The position numbers were made by a program, and so were the translations under genes. This document shows, one piece after another, positions 43,711-52,990 of a stretch of DNA of 64,000 nucleotides (the stretch's first letter is position 1; every line of letters begins with the position of its first letter). The notes beneath the pieces were generated by a model. That model had not been told where the DNA came from. It saw only the letters and a list, made by a program, of their open reading frames with translations, and did no database searches. Origin of the DNA: Paenalcaligenes suwonensis (GTDB lineage: Bacteria; Pseudomonadota; Gammaproteobacteria; Burkholderiales; Burkholderiaceae_B); assembly GCF_011290505.1 (NCBI RefSeq), contig NZ_JAANPV010000011.1, positions 1 to 64,000 on the forward strand. Direction: 5' to 3'.

Positions 43711-44655
43711 TTGTTGGTACCTGAACAGTTGATTATTGCAACACGTGCTAGCCGACTGGCATTGTGGCAAGCCGAGTTTGTACGTGATTCACTGCAAGCG
43801 CTGTATCCTACCTGCAAGGTTGAGCTGCTGAGCATGACTACCCGTGGTGACCAAATCCTAGACCGCACCCTGTCTAAGGTAGGTGGTAAAGGGTTGTTCA
43901 TCAAAGAGCTGGAAGTGGCCTTGCTGGAAGGCAAAGCCCACTTGGCCGTGCATTCATTAAAAGACGTGCCTTTTGATCTGCAAAGCCCTTTTGCTTTGCC
44001 TGTGATCATGAAGCGCGAAGACCCACGTGACGCGTTTGTGTCTAACCACTATGCATCGCTGGCAGATTTGCCTGAAGGTGCTGTAGTGGGTACAGCCAGC
44101 TTGCGCCGCGAGGCCCAAATACGTGAACGTTACCCGCACCTTGTTATTAAGCCGTTGCGTGGCAATTTAGATACCCGTTTAGGTAAGCTGGATAAAGGCG
44201 AATACGACGGTATTATTTTGGCTGCCGCTGGCCTGATTCGTTTGGGTTTGGGTGAGCGTATACGCTCCTTGCTTTCCCCAGAAGACAGCTTGCCCTCAGC
44301 AGGCCAAGGTGCTTTGGGTATAGAAATCATGGAAGCAAACAGCGACCTACAGGCGTTGTTGGCACCATTGGCTTGTGCAGAATCTACAGCACGCGCTTTA
44401 GCAGAGCGTACGGTATCACGTTTACTGGGCGGCTCTTGCCAAGTACCAATGGCCGCTTACGCTACCATCGACAACGGTCAACTGCATTTGCGTGCATTGG
44501 TTGCGGAGCCGGATGGTTCCCGAATCATTCGTGCAGAAGCTACCGGTAAGTCTGAAGACGCCGTGGCACTGGGCACGGAAGTGGCTAATGCTTTATTGGC
44601 TGATGGTGCTAAAGACATTTTGTCTAGACTTTCCATTGCCAGTAGCGAGAACTAA
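43711..44655 (+). CDS. hemC: Porphobilinogen deaminase (hydroxymethylbilane synthase)
   Basis: 314 aa. Polymerises four porphobilinogens to hydroxymethylbilane. [13 protein letters not shown], the RGD-like [25 protein letters not shown], and the dipyrromethane cofactor Cys243 in LLGGSCQVP are all present. No ATG is available: TTG at 43711 lies five bases after AGGAG and is taken as the start. It is followed by hemD after three bases. Confidence 0.94.
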   Translation: MLVPEQLIIATRASRLALWQAEFVRDSLQALYPTCKVELLSMTTRGDQILDRTLSKVGGKGLFIKELEVALLEGKAHLAVHSLKDVPFDLQSPFALPVIMKREDPRDAFVSNHYASLADLPEGAVVGTASLRREAQIRERYPHLVIKPLRGNLDTRLGKLDKGEYDGIILAAAGLIRLGLGERIRSLLSPEDSLPSAGQGALGIEIMEANSDLQALLAPLACAESTARALAERTVSRLLGGSCQVPMAAYATIDNGQLHLRALVAEPDGSRIIRAEATGKSEDAVALGTEVANALLADGAKDILSRLSIASSEN

Positions 44656-44658
44656 CGC

Positions 44659-45474
44659 GTGAGCGAAGGGCGTTTAGCTACCGCCATACTGACTCGACCT
44701 AAAGGCCGTAACCAAGCCTTACAGGAGGCCTTGCAGCAGCAAGGCCTACACAGCTTGGTGTTACCCGCACTGGTGTTGGAAGAGCGGCCGGACAGTTTTG
44801 ATCCCTTATTACACCATCCCGCTAAGTTTGATTTAGTGGTGTGCGTGAGCCGGCTTGCCGCGCAAAGTTACCTGACTATCCTGAAGCAGCACAGTATTGT
44901 GTGGCCTGCTCATGTACGCGTGGCAGGAGTGGGGCAGGCGAGTATTGTGCCGTTTCGCGACGAGCACGTGGTATCAGAGCAACTATTGCTGTACCCCGCG
45001 AGTGATACGCCGCAAGATTCCGAGGCATTATGGCAAGTGCTGCAGCCGCACCTTTCTAGTGTCTCAACCGTATTGTTGGTGCGTGGTCAGAAAGGTAGGG
45101 AGTGGCTGGGGACGGCGTTTGAGGCCGCTGGCAAGCAGGTTCAGCGCTTAACTGCCTATCAACGTCAGCCTGCGATATGGACGGGGGATGCGGTAACGCA
45201 ACTGCGTGATGCACTCTTGTCTACTCAGTGCTCCATCTTATTTAGCAGTTCAGAAAGTGTTGCAGCGATTTTGGATAACGTATGTCGCCTAGGTTTAGAA
45301 TCTCATTGGTCTAAGATTGGGGGCGTAGTCATTCACGAACGCATAGGGAAGCGACTACAATCGGAACAAGAGAAGCGGAATTTGGCCCCGTTGCAAAGGC
45401 TGCGTTATGCTTCACCTAGTGTGGAGTCCATGTGCGCGGCCTTTAGTGAGCTGGCCTGCGTCAACAAAACGTAA
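44659..45474 (+). CDS. hemD: Uroporphyrinogen-III synthase
   Basis: 271 aa. Cyclises hydroxymethylbilane to uroporphyrinogen III. The family is weakly conserved, but the order LTRPKGRN, VSRLAAQSYL, RGQKGREWLG, RLTAYQRQP and FSSSESV fits HemD. GTG start at 44659, three bases after hemC. HemC-hemD-hemX-hemY is a common haem operon order in betaproteobacteria. Confidence 0.9.
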   Translation: MSEGRLATAILTRPKGRNQALQEALQQQGLHSLVLPALVLEERPDSFDPLLHHPAKFDLVVCVSRLAAQSYLTILKQHSIVWPAHVRVAGVGQASIVPFRDEHVVSEQLLLYPASDTPQDSEALWQVLQPHLSSVSTVLLVRGQKGREWLGTAFEAAGKQVQRLTAYQRQPAIWTGDAVTQLRDALLSTQCSILFSSSESVAAILDNVCRLGLESHWSKIGGVVIHERIGKRLQSEQEKRNLAPLQRLRYASPSVESMCAAFSELACVNKT

Positions 45475-45491
45475 TCGGATTACATCTTGCT

Positions 45492-46856
45492 ATGACAGAT
45501 AAAACAGATAAAACACCTGAAATACATCCGTCTCAGCCCGAGAAGGCAGCTGTGCAGGAAACTCCTGCCGCAGCAGGCGCTGAGAATGCCGGCAAGAAAA
45601 CCACCCATTTTTCACCCAGTGAAGCTGCCAAGCCAACTGCTAAAAGTAGCAGTGGCAAGCATGGCTTAACGGTGTTGGCAGCAGCCATTGTCTTGGCGCT
45701 GGTGGGTGGCGGTGTATGGTATGGCCAGCAACAGCAAAAAGGCTATGTTGATCTAGAGCGCCAACTGCAAGCCAATATTCAAGCCAGCAATAAGGCGGTA
45801 GATCAGGTACAGCAAGTGCAGGCGCAATTACGTGACTTGCAACAGAAATACCAGCAGCTACAACGCGAATTAGCCGATAGCCAAGAGCAAACTCAAGACT
45901 TGCACCAAGCCTTCCAAACACTAACGGATGCGGGTGGCCAGCAAGCACTCTTGAACGATGTAGAGCACTTGGTGAATTTGGCGCAGCAGCAATTGTTGAT
46001 TGGCGGTAATGTGAGCAATGCCATTGTCTCCATGGAAACCGCACAAGCACGATTGGCGCGAGCAAACCGACCCACCTTAGCGTCGTTGCAACAAACCATT
46101 AATGGCGATTTGCAACGTTTGCGTGCGATTAGCATTGTGGACGTGTCGTCCCTATCGCGCCAACTGGATACCCTACAGCAAGCGTTAAACCGTGCTGTGT
46201 TGCTAGCTCCCGATATTGCGGTAGAAGCGAGTGACAATGTTGCACAAGAGGTGGCGATTCCCGAGCCTGTATTCACAGAAGAAACCCCATGGTGGGAACG
46301 CTCTGCTAAACAAAGTTGGTACTGGGTAGAGCGTGGGTGGGATGCCTTAACCTACGATTTGGGCGAATTAGTATCAGTGCGTCGTATCGATGATGCCTCC
46401 GCCTTATTGCTGTCACCAGAACAAGCCGAACGCTTGCGCGATAATTTGCGCCTGCGTATTACTACAGCGCGTTTGGCTTTGATGACTGGACAACCTTTGG
46501 TATGGCAGTCCGAGATGAATGCAGTATTGACGGCTTTGCAGCAGCGCTTCGATATACAAAGCGGTGCGGGTGCCGATGCTCTGCAACTGACACGCAGCTT
46601 GCTGGAAACGCCCATTGTGACGCAGTTGCCTACGCTGGATAACAGTCTGCAGGCGCTAGAGTCCATGATGCAAAAAGAAGCCGTCAGTGATGCGGCGAGC
46701 GGCGATGACGCTGATGAGCCTACAGAAGCGGGTTCCGAGGCTGTGGAGCAAGAGCAGGCAGGTGAGCAAAGCGAGCCTGCGGCACAACCTGAAGCCGCCC
46801 CAGTTAGCGTAACGCGTGCCTCACTGGAAACGCTGGCCCCCCCTTTTCAAGGATAA
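45492..46856 (+). CDS. hemX: HemX-type membrane protein of the haem operon
   Basis: 454 aa. A long hydrophilic N-terminus rich in Lys/Ala/Pro, one membrane helix (about 57-76, LTVLAAAIVLALVGGGVWYG), a Gln-rich coiled coil (about 84-135) and a periplasmic helical domain with WWERSAKQSWYWVERGW. The C-terminus is an acidic Glu/Ala-rich tail. Homologues are labelled uroporphyrinogen-III C-methyltransferase, but no methyltransferase motif is visible; a structural role in the haem pathway is more likely. Confidence 0.87.
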   Translation: MTDKTDKTPEIHPSQPEKAAVQETPAAAGAENAGKKTTHFSPSEAAKPTAKSSSGKHGLTVLAAAIVLALVGGGVWYGQQQQKGYVDLERQLQANIQASNKAVDQVQQVQAQLRDLQQKYQQLQRELADSQEQTQDLHQAFQTLTDAGGQQALLNDVEHLVNLAQQQLLIGGNVSNAIVSMETAQARLARANRPTLASLQQTINGDLQRLRAISIVDVSSLSRQLDTLQQALNRAVLLAPDIAVEASDNVAQEVAIPEPVFTEETPWWERSAKQSWYWVERGWDALTYDLGELVSVRRIDDASALLLSPEQAERLRDNLRLRITTARLALMTGQPLVWQSEMNAVLTALQQRFDIQSGAGADALQLTRSLLETPIVTQLPTLDNSLQALESMMQKEAVSDAASGDDADEPTEAGSEAVEQEQAGEQSEPAAQPEAAPVSVTRASLETLAPPFQG

Positions 46857-46859
46857 GTC

Positions 46860-48362
46860 ATGAGAGCCTGGATTTGGACGCTGGTAGTATTAATTGCGGC
46901 GGTGACTCTGGCGCTGGTTTTGCGTGAGCACAGCGGTAACGTCGTGGTGTTGGCACCGCCGTATCGTGTGTCGTTTTCCCTGACCTTTGCCGTCATTGCC
47001 GCGGTAGTTATTTTTATCGTGCTGTATGTGGCATTGCGCTTCATTAGCTGGATCTCCGGCGGCCCTGAGCGCTTTCGCTCGTGGCGTGGCCGTAGAGCAC
47101 AAAACCGTGACCGTGCATTGTTGGAAAGCGGTTGGTTAAATGTGCTGGAAGGGCGTTACGACCAAGCGGAAAAAGATCTGACGAAGCTGTTGGCTAAAAC
47201 ACGCTCGCACAGCAGCCGTGTGTTGGCAGGGTTGGCGAGTGCCAGAGCCGCTCACAACCAAGGCGAGTACCAACGGCGTGACGAGCAGTTTAAGCAAGTA
47301 CAAGATGAAGCGGCTAAAGACGAGCGCTTAAACGTAGCGGCAGCAACGGCAATGGCCGAAATGTGGCTAGACCAAGGTAACCCGCAAGAGGCGGTAGCGT
47401 TGTTGCAGCCTTTACAAGATGTGAATGCTCGTTTCTTGCACACTACAAGGTTATTGCTGCGTGCCTATAGACAATTAGGCGAACACGATCAGGTCTACGA
47501 ACTCACTCGCTTACTGGTTAGACGCAGCGCTATCGGTCGTGAAGACGCCTTAAACGCAATAGAAGAAGCGGCTGCTGCACGTATTAAAGCAGGCGGCATA
47601 GAGCAATTTAAAACCGTCTGGGGCGATTTGCGTGCTGACGAGAAAACACTACCAACCGTAGCGTTAGCTGCTGCACAAGTGAAAGCAGAGGCTGATGAAT
47701 ACGACGATGCTGCTCGTATTTTGGAAGCCGCGATTAACGTACGTTTTGAGCCGGCCTTGGTTATGGCATACGCCAACTGCACGCCCGAACATTACGCGCG
47801 TCGTTTAAGTAAAGCCGAAGAATGGTTGCGCAAATATCCGAATGATGCCGATTTGTTGGCAGCGTTGGGCCAGTTGTGTTTGACCGGCCAGCTGTGGGGG
47901 CAAGGCGAGCACTACTTGAAGCGCAGCATGAAGATTCGCAACGATATGCGTATTCATGCGTTATTGGGTAATTTGTACGATGGCTTAGGCCGTAGCCACG
48001 ATGCTATGCGCCACTGGCAGCTAGCATCGGCAGTGGTAGTTGGGGCATTGCCTAGCGTACGTACTAACCGTTCCTTGCCTGCGGCTGAAACGCAAGCCGA
48101 TCCTGAAATCGTAGATACAGCTTTTGCACCGGATGCCGTCATGGCTGATCCTTCTGAGGTACAGCCTATGGCTGCCAGTGCTGCAGACTTTTACTCTGAC
48201 GATCCAACTAGCCCAACACCGGCAGTTGACGTTACACCCCCATCTTCCACTACATCTGTAGCAAGTACATCTACTGATGATGACGAGTATTTTGACTCGG
48301 CCTTGCCACCAGGGGTGGATACCAGCATTATTTCTGACCGCCCTGATCGCAGGGTTGATTAA
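46860..48362 (+). CDS. hemY: HemY-type TPR membrane protein
   Basis: 500 aa. Two N-terminal helices (about 3-20 and 40-62), the HemY start with FRSWRGRRAQNRDRALLESGWLNVLEGRYDQAEKDLTKLL, and several tetratricopeptide repeats up to about 400, followed by an acidic Ser/Pro/Thr-rich tail of about 100 residues. This HemY is not the Gram-positive protoporphyrinogen oxidase of the same name. It starts three bases after hemX and is in the same operon. Exact role in haem synthesis is unresolved. Confidence 0.88.
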   Translation: MRAWIWTLVVLIAAVTLALVLREHSGNVVVLAPPYRVSFSLTFAVIAAVVIFIVLYVALRFISWISGGPERFRSWRGRRAQNRDRALLESGWLNVLEGRYDQAEKDLTKLLAKTRSHSSRVLAGLASARAAHNQGEYQRRDEQFKQVQDEAAKDERLNVAAATAMAEMWLDQGNPQEAVALLQPLQDVNARFLHTTRLLLRAYRQLGEHDQVYELTRLLVRRSAIGREDALNAIEEAAAARIKAGGIEQFKTVWGDLRADEKTLPTVALAAAQVKAEADEYDDAARILEAAINVRFEPALVMAYANCTPEHYARRLSKAEEWLRKYPNDADLLAALGQLCLTGQLWGQGEHYLKRSMKIRNDMRIHALLGNLYDGLGRSHDAMRHWQLASAVVVGALPSVRTNRSLPAAETQADPEIVDTAFAPDAVMADPSEVQPMAASAADFYSDDPTSPTPAVDVTPPSSTTSVASTSTDDDEYFDSALPPGVDTSIISDRPDRRVD

Positions 48363-48383
48363 CCATTATTTGAAGGTTCGCTC

Positions 48384-48920
48384 ATGAGCTTAAATCTCGT
48401 CACACCCGGATCCAACGCACCGGAAGAGTTCAACGTCATTATCGAAATTCCTATGAATTCCGATCCAGTGAAATACGAAGTAGACGACGAAACTGGCGCG
48501 ATCTTTGTTGACCGTTTCATGTTGGCAGCAATGCACTACCCAGTGAACTACGGTTACGTGCCACAAACTATTGCTGACGATGGCGACCCAGCTGACGTGT
48601 TGGTCTTGGCTCCATTCCCCATCCAAATCGGTGCAGTGGTGAAATGCCGCGCTATTGGCGTATTGATGATGGAAGACGAAGGTGGTGGTGACTCTAAAGT
48701 GTTGGCTGTACCAGTTACTAAACTGTACCCTCCATACCGCCACATCAATGGCCCAGAAGATCTGCCAGAAGAAGAGTTGGCACGTCTGAAGCACTTCTTT
48801 GAGCGCTACAAAGACCTGGAAAAAGGTAAATGGGTCAAAGTAAACGGTTGGGAAGGTGTAGAAACTGCGAAGCAAGAAATTGCTAACAGCATCGCTAGAT
48901 TCCAAGAAGGAAAAAAATAA
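48384..48920 (+). CDS. ppa: Inorganic pyrophosphatase
   Basis: 178 aa, family I soluble Mg2+-dependent enzyme. EIPMNSDPVKYEVD and FVDRFM, plus the metal-binding DDGDPADVLVLAP and EDEGGGDSKVLAVP are clear. Hydrolysis of pyrophosphate drives biosynthesis. A GAAGG site precedes the ATG. The next gene starts one base after its stop. Confidence 0.97.
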   Translation: MSLNLVTPGSNAPEEFNVIIEIPMNSDPVKYEVDDETGAIFVDRFMLAAMHYPVNYGYVPQTIADDGDPADVLVLAPFPIQIGAVVKCRAIGVLMMEDEGGGDSKVLAVPVTKLYPPYRHINGPEDLPEEELARLKHFFERYKDLEKGKWVKVNGWEGVETAKQEIANSIARFQEGKK

Positions 48921-48921
48921 A

Positions 48922-49620
48922 ATGACTTGGGCAATCCAACCACAGGACGTTGTTGGGCTGGAGGTGACAGGTAGTGAGCAGCGTTTTCCAGTCAATCGCA
49001 TTTTTTGCGTAGGCCGGAATTACGCTGAGCACGCTCAGGAGATGGGTCATAGCGGACGCGAAGATCCATTCTTCTTTGCCAAACCAGCCGGTGCAGTATG
49101 GGCAATGGGTACGAATTCCGCACCCGTATGGCCTTACCCAAAACAAAGCCAAGATGTACACCACGAAGTAGAGTTGGTGGTGGCTTTGGGGGCGGGCGGC
49201 AAGGACATGAGCCTAGAGCAAGCAGAACAGAGCATTTGGGGCTATGCCATTGGTTTGGATATGACCCAACGCGATGTGCAGACCCAATTGAAAAAACAAG
49301 GTAGACCGTGGGAAGTTGGCAAGGCATTTGATGCGTCTGCTCCTATGGGGCCATTGCATCCACGTGCGTCGTTGGGCGTGCTGACTGCGGGTGCAATTAG
49401 CTTGGACATCAATGGCGAGCGTAGACAGTCTGGCGATATCAACCAAATGATCTGGCCTATCGTTGAAACTATTGCCTACTTGTCTACACGCTTTACCTTG
49501 CAAGCCGGTGACTTAATCATGACAGGCACGCCAGCGGGTGTTGGCCCTGTGCAGGTGGGTGATGTGCTCACGGCTACGGTAGAAGGTTTAGGCAGTGTTC
49601 AGCTAACGGTTGGTCACTGA
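48922..49620 (+). CDS. Fumarylacetoacetate hydrolase family protein (acylpyruvase type)
   Basis: 232 aa, single-domain FAA hydrolase (YcgM/acylpyruvase or oxaloacetate decarboxylase group). Seen: RIFCVGRNYAEHAQEMG, FFAKPAGAV, the metal ligands of HHEVELVVALG, GYAIGLDMTQRD and the C-terminal MTGTPAGVGPVQVGD. The ATG at 48922 follows AAGGA; the frame to 48880 overlaps ppa and is rejected. Substrate unknown. It is coupled to ppa and ends in a terminator. Confidence 0.87.
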   Translation: MTWAIQPQDVVGLEVTGSEQRFPVNRIFCVGRNYAEHAQEMGHSGREDPFFFAKPAGAVWAMGTNSAPVWPYPKQSQDVHHEVELVVALGAGGKDMSLEQAEQSIWGYAIGLDMTQRDVQTQLKKQGRPWEVGKAFDASAPMGPLHPRASLGVLTAGAISLDINGERRQSGDINQMIWPIVETIAYLSTRFTLQAGDLIMTGTPAGVGPVQVGDVLTATVEGLGSVQLTVGH

Positions 49621-49642
49621 CCGCTAGCCGTATTACAGTACT

Positions 49643-49679
49643 AACCCGGTTTTGCAGCATTGCTCAACCGGGTTTTTTC
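49643..49679 (+). terminator. Terminator after the FAA hydrolase gene
   Basis: AACCCGGTT, loop of 14, AACCGGGTT, then six T. It ends just before the next gene. Confidence 0.85.
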
Positions 49680-49692
49680 ATGGTTAGAAACG

Positions 49693-50892
49693 ATGCAACA
49701 CACAACACAGCAACGTGGTTGGAAAGCCGTTCCGGGTGGGGTTTGGGCGCTAGGTTTTGTGTCTATGCTGATGGATATCTCATCCGAGATGATCCACGCC
49801 TTGCTCCCCATCTATATGGTAACGGTTCTAGGAACCTCGGCATTAAGCGTAGGTTTTATTGAGGGTATAGCGGAAGCCGTGGCCTCCATTACTAAAGTGT
49901 TTTCTGGTGCAGTGAGTGACAGGCTGGGCAAACGTAAAGTCTTAGCCGTATGCGGTTACGGGCTGGGAGCATTAACGAAGCCGGTGTTTCCACTAGCGGG
50001 AACGCTAGGATGGCTGGTAGGGGCACGTTTTGTTGACCGCATAGGTAAAGGGGTACGTGGCGCACCGCGTGATGCGTTGGTAGCAGATATTACGCCGGCA
50101 GAACTACGGGGGGCCGCCTTTGGGTTGCGGCAAACCTTAGACACCATAGGTGCGTTTCTAGGACCGTTGCTGGCAATAGGGTTGATGTGGCTCACCGCTG
50201 ACTCGTTTCAAAGCGTCTTTTGGATTGCAGTGATCCCTGCGTTTTTAGCTGTGTTTGTGCTGATCGTTTATGTCAAAGACCCCGCACCGGGCGCATTAAA
50301 AAAAGACGCTAAAAAAGTCCTTAAATGGCGTGACCTGGTAAAGCTGGGTAACGATTATTGGTGGGTGGCTGGGGTAGGGGGCGTATTTGCTTTAGCGCGT
50401 TTCAGCGAAGCTTTCTTGATCTTGCGTGCCGAGGCCGTAGGCATAGAAATTATGTGGACACCTATTGTGTTGGTGCTCATGAGCTTAGCTTTTTCGTTGT
50501 CAGCGTACCCAGCCGGAGCATTGTCTGATCGCATTAACCGCATCACCGTGCTGGGCATAGGCTTAGGATTGTTGATAGCAGCCGATTTGGTCATTGCGCT
50601 AGTACCTGGGTTGCCAGGGTTGTTAGTGGGCGTGGTGTTGTGGGGCTTGCATATGGGTTTTACGCAAGGGCTGTTTGCCGCCTTGATTGCCGACAGCGCA
50701 CCTGTAGAGCTTAGGGGGACGGCCTTTGGTATGTTCAATCTGTTAACCGGTATTGCGTTGTTTATTGCGAGTGTGCTGGCAGGTTTGCTGTGGGATGTAG
50801 TGGGCTTTCAAGGTACATTTTTAGTGGGAGCGGGCTTTGCTGTGCTCACCGCTGTAGGGTTGGTGGCGTTGAAGCGTAAAACTACGTTGTAA
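49693..50892 (+). CDS. Major facilitator superfamily transporter
   Basis: 399 aa with about twelve helices. It has the loop 2-3 motif GAVSDRLGKRKVLAVCGYG, GKGVRGAPRDALVAD and a second-half motif GALSDRINRITVLGIG. This subgroup has VGFIEGIAEAVASITKVFSG. The frame extends to 49660 inside the terminator, so I take ATG 49693 as start. Probably an exporter; substrate not predictable. Confidence 0.85.
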   Translation: MQHTTQQRGWKAVPGGVWALGFVSMLMDISSEMIHALLPIYMVTVLGTSALSVGFIEGIAEAVASITKVFSGAVSDRLGKRKVLAVCGYGLGALTKPVFPLAGTLGWLVGARFVDRIGKGVRGAPRDALVADITPAELRGAAFGLRQTLDTIGAFLGPLLAIGLMWLTADSFQSVFWIAVIPAFLAVFVLIVYVKDPAPGALKKDAKKVLKWRDLVKLGNDYWWVAGVGGVFALARFSEAFLILRAEAVGIEIMWTPIVLVLMSLAFSLSAYPAGALSDRINRITVLGIGLGLLIAADLVIALVPGLPGLLVGVVLWGLHMGFTQGLFAALIADSAPVELRGTAFGMFNLLTGIALFIASVLAGLLWDVVGFQGTFLVGAGFAVLTAVGLVALKRKTTL

Positions 50893-50914
50893 ACACGTGT
50901 CTGTGAGAGAGTTA

Positions 50915-51349
50915 ATGAAGTCAGTGATACAAGAAGAAGCTACTGGGTGCGGGATCGCGTCAGTGGCTAATATTCTGGGTAAGAGTTATGCCGAGATGAA
51001 GGCGGTTGCTAATGCCATGGGGATTTACGCAGAAGACACCTCCTTATGGTCAGACACCCACTATGTACGACGTATGTTGGCGAATGCTGGGGTTAATACA
51101 TCAGACGACGAGCTCCCCTTTACGTCGTGGGAAAATTTGCCAGATCTGGCTTTGTTGGCGATTAAACATCATCAGGAAAATGGCAAAAGTTTTTGGCATT
51201 GGGTGGTGTTTATGCGCAAAGATGGCAACGCCGTGGTGCTAGATTCAGCCAGTTACTTAGTTGAAAATACTCGTACGGATTTTGATGTGATGCAACCTAA
51301 GTGGTTTATTAAGGTTGAGCCGCAGGCACAAGCTGGCTTATCAACCTAG
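50915..51349 (+). CDS. C39-like papain-fold protein
   Basis: 144 aa. Residues include a Cys nucleophile in the typical setting EEATGCGIASVANILG, a His in FWHWVVF and an Asp in VVLDSASYL, in the order Cys-His-Asp of C39-type peptidases. There is no ABC transporter or membrane region attached and no bacteriocin-like peptide next to it, so it could be a free peptidase or a protein of another activity. Start: ATG 50915 has GAGAG five to six bases upstream; the GTG at 50897 is an alternative. It follows the MFS gene closely. Confidence 0.75.
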   Translation: MKSVIQEEATGCGIASVANILGKSYAEMKAVANAMGIYAEDTSLWSDTHYVRRMLANAGVNTSDDELPFTSWENLPDLALLAIKHHQENGKSFWHWVVFMRKDGNAVVLDSASYLVENTRTDFDVMQPKWFIKVEPQAQAGLST

Positions 51350-51462
51350 CATGAGAATCGGTGTTGCATGCCGTGACGATGTTGTCATACGCAGGTTGGT
51401 GGGCGCGCTGTATACTGACCGACTTTTAGCATGACAGACTACTAACGCAGGGTGAGAAATAC

Positions 51463-51813
51463 ATGTTTTCTAGAATTTTTGGTTCATTAGATAGAACCTA
51501 TTTGATCCGAGCGTATTGCGTAGGTGCGCTGTATTTCGCGTTGTTTTTATTTATGGAGAACAACATAGGTTGGAGCAGCAATGGCTTGTGGAACCGTATT
51601 ATTCCTGGGGTTGTGTGCTTGATCTTGTTCCCATTCTCTAAGTTGGTGTATGACGAGCTAAAGCGTTTTGTGTTTGGCGATAACGTGTTTTACATCAATA
51701 CATGGATCATGTTGCTAGGGAAAATCATCATTAATTTAGTGCTGTTTGTGATGGCATGGATTATTGCTCCTGTAGGTATTGCCTATATCTGGTTTAGAAC
51801 GCGAGAGCGTTAA
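51463..51813 (+). CDS. Small membrane protein of unknown function, 116 aa
   Basis: Three hydrophobic segments (about residues 17-33, 46-60 and 81-108), with basic loops and an Arg-rich end (WFRTRER), giving cytoplasmic ends by the positive-inside rule. A GGGTGAG site precedes the ATG. No family recognised. It lies in an accessory cluster with a C39-like protein upstream and an unknown, apparently broken gene 30 bases downstream. Confidence 0.65.
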   Translation: MFSRIFGSLDRTYLIRAYCVGALYFALFLFMENNIGWSSNGLWNRIIPGVVCLILFPFSKLVYDELKRFVFGDNVFYINTWIMLLGKIIINLVLFVMAWIIAPVGIAYIWFRTRER

Positions 51814-51843
51814 GCACACGCTGTATTGCGCAAGGTTGATGAG

Positions 51844-52659
51844 ATGTCTGCACAATTGTTACGGGTATTAAAGAAGCTGTATAAGTACCAAAATGGCCAA
51901 TACGATAGCGAGCGTTGCGTATCGGTGTATGACGAAAGTATTCTCAGCGACAAAGAAAAAGCCGTGCTAGATCAGCAGCAATGGGCATGTAATGACATTG
52001 TGTATTTTTCTGGTCATGACGAAGTACTAGAGAAACTAGCCTCGTTAAAAGATGCGCCTGAGTTAACAGAAGAACGTATTATTGCAACGTTCGTTGCCGG
52101 TGTTGGAGGCAGCTACTTGCGCGGTCGCTCTGTATTGTCAGCATGGGGTAAGTTGAAAAGCCTACCCGCACATCGCTATGTAGAAAAGCCAGCATATCGT
52201 TGTTGCTGGGTGTGTGCTGACTACGATAAACCCAACTATGAGCATAACTCTCACTTTCAATATTGTTTGCAGGCGGGCAACTCGTACAGTAGTACACCTA
52301 CGCATGCGTACTTAAATTTGGCGTATGTACGGCACCAGCCCGTGGTAGAACCGTCTGACGATGATAGGCAGACTTTTATCAACTTGATTAACCTGCTTAG
52401 GCAAGCCCCTAGCGATGAAACGCCCGGGCAATTTGAAAAGCGGTTAACAGCAGCAAAAATCATCAAAGGTGATGTGTACACCAAACGAGGGATGCTGGAT
52501 ACGTTGGCGCGAGTTGGGGTAATACCCAATCAGTTCATCCGCTTAACCGACAGCAGTTGGACGGACTTTGGTGATATGGTTAGCTGTGAAAACCAGCTTA
52601 CAACACTAAAGGCAGATCTGATATGGAAATGCCGTGGGCTGGCTGGAAGGGCAGTTTAG
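51844..52659 (+). CDS. Unknown protein, apparently frameshifted near its end
   Basis: Read from ATG 51844 (AAGG site), 271 aa. Seen: acidic N-terminal half, then CCWVC (near 142-146), a Tyr/His-rich stretch and the helical KRGMLDTLARVGVIPNQF. The frame ends ...TLKADLIWKCRGLAGRAV, an unlikely end. In the -1 frame, open from 52590, the DNA reads ...GRSDMEMPWAGWKGSLGVDEARLQ and stops at 52704-52706, which looks like a true C-terminus. An insertion or deletion near 52600-52615 would join them. The product may be truncated; the family is unknown. Confidence 0.6.
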   Translation: MSAQLLRVLKKLYKYQNGQYDSERCVSVYDESILSDKEKAVLDQQQWACNDIVYFSGHDEVLEKLASLKDAPELTEERIIATFVAGVGGSYLRGRSVLSAWGKLKSLPAHRYVEKPAYRCCWVCADYDKPNYEHNSHFQYCLQAGNSYSSTPTHAYLNLAYVRHQPVVEPSDDDRQTFINLINLLRQAPSDETPGQFEKRLTAAKIIKGDVYTKRGMLDTLARVGVIPNQFIRLTDSSWTDFGDMVSCENQLTTLKADLIWKCRGLAGRAV

Positions 52660-52706
52660 GTGTGGATGAGGCACGTCTGCAGCAGTTGTTTGGGGCGTAC
52701 CTATAA
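52590..52706 (+). pseudogene. Displaced C-terminal fragment of the preceding gene (probable frameshift)
   Basis: An open segment in the -1 frame relative to the gene at 51844. It reads KPAYNTKGRSDMEMPWAGW and continues with a Leu/Gln-rich helix to the stop at 52704-52706. No ribosome site precedes the ATG at 52623. It is interpreted as the natural end of the preceding protein, or as a programmed frameshift product; the sequence alone cannot decide. Confidence 0.45.
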
Positions 52707-52738
52707 ATGGCAGTATACGAATACTAAAAGGAGCCAGC

Positions 52739-52954
52739 ATGTATAAAGCAGTCTGTATAGCAGTGCTAGTGGCGTTGTATGGGTGTGCACCTACAGGACA
52801 GGTAGGCATGGCAAACCCAGCATCTACCTATTGCGTGGATATGGGTGGTAGCGTCAGCATTCAAAACACCGGTAGTGGTGATATAGGTATTTGTACCTTA
52901 CCTGATGGCTCCACCATAGAGGAGTGGGAGCTCTTTAGGCGCGATAATCCGTAG
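52739..52954 (+). CDS. DUF333-family small lipoprotein
   Basis: 71 aa. A lipoprotein signal (VLVALYGC, Cys near 16), then the DUF333 motif MANPASTYCVDMGGSVSIQN...GICTLPDGSTIEEWELFR. AAAAGGAGCC precedes ATG 52739. Homologues are called putative hemolysins, but the function is not established. Likely an outer-membrane lipoprotein. The gene stands about 33 bases after the frameshifted frame. Confidence 0.83.
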   Translation: MYKAVCIAVLVALYGCAPTGQVGMANPASTYCVDMGGSVSIQNTGSGDIGICTLPDGSTIEEWELFRRDNP

Positions 52955-52990
52955 GGCTAAATATAATATATAGAATTTCGTATTTAGGGC

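Noticed and set aside
43711-45474. Haem operon as part of a transferred cluster
   Set aside because: Order and content are usual for betaproteobacteria and the base composition matches its neighbours.
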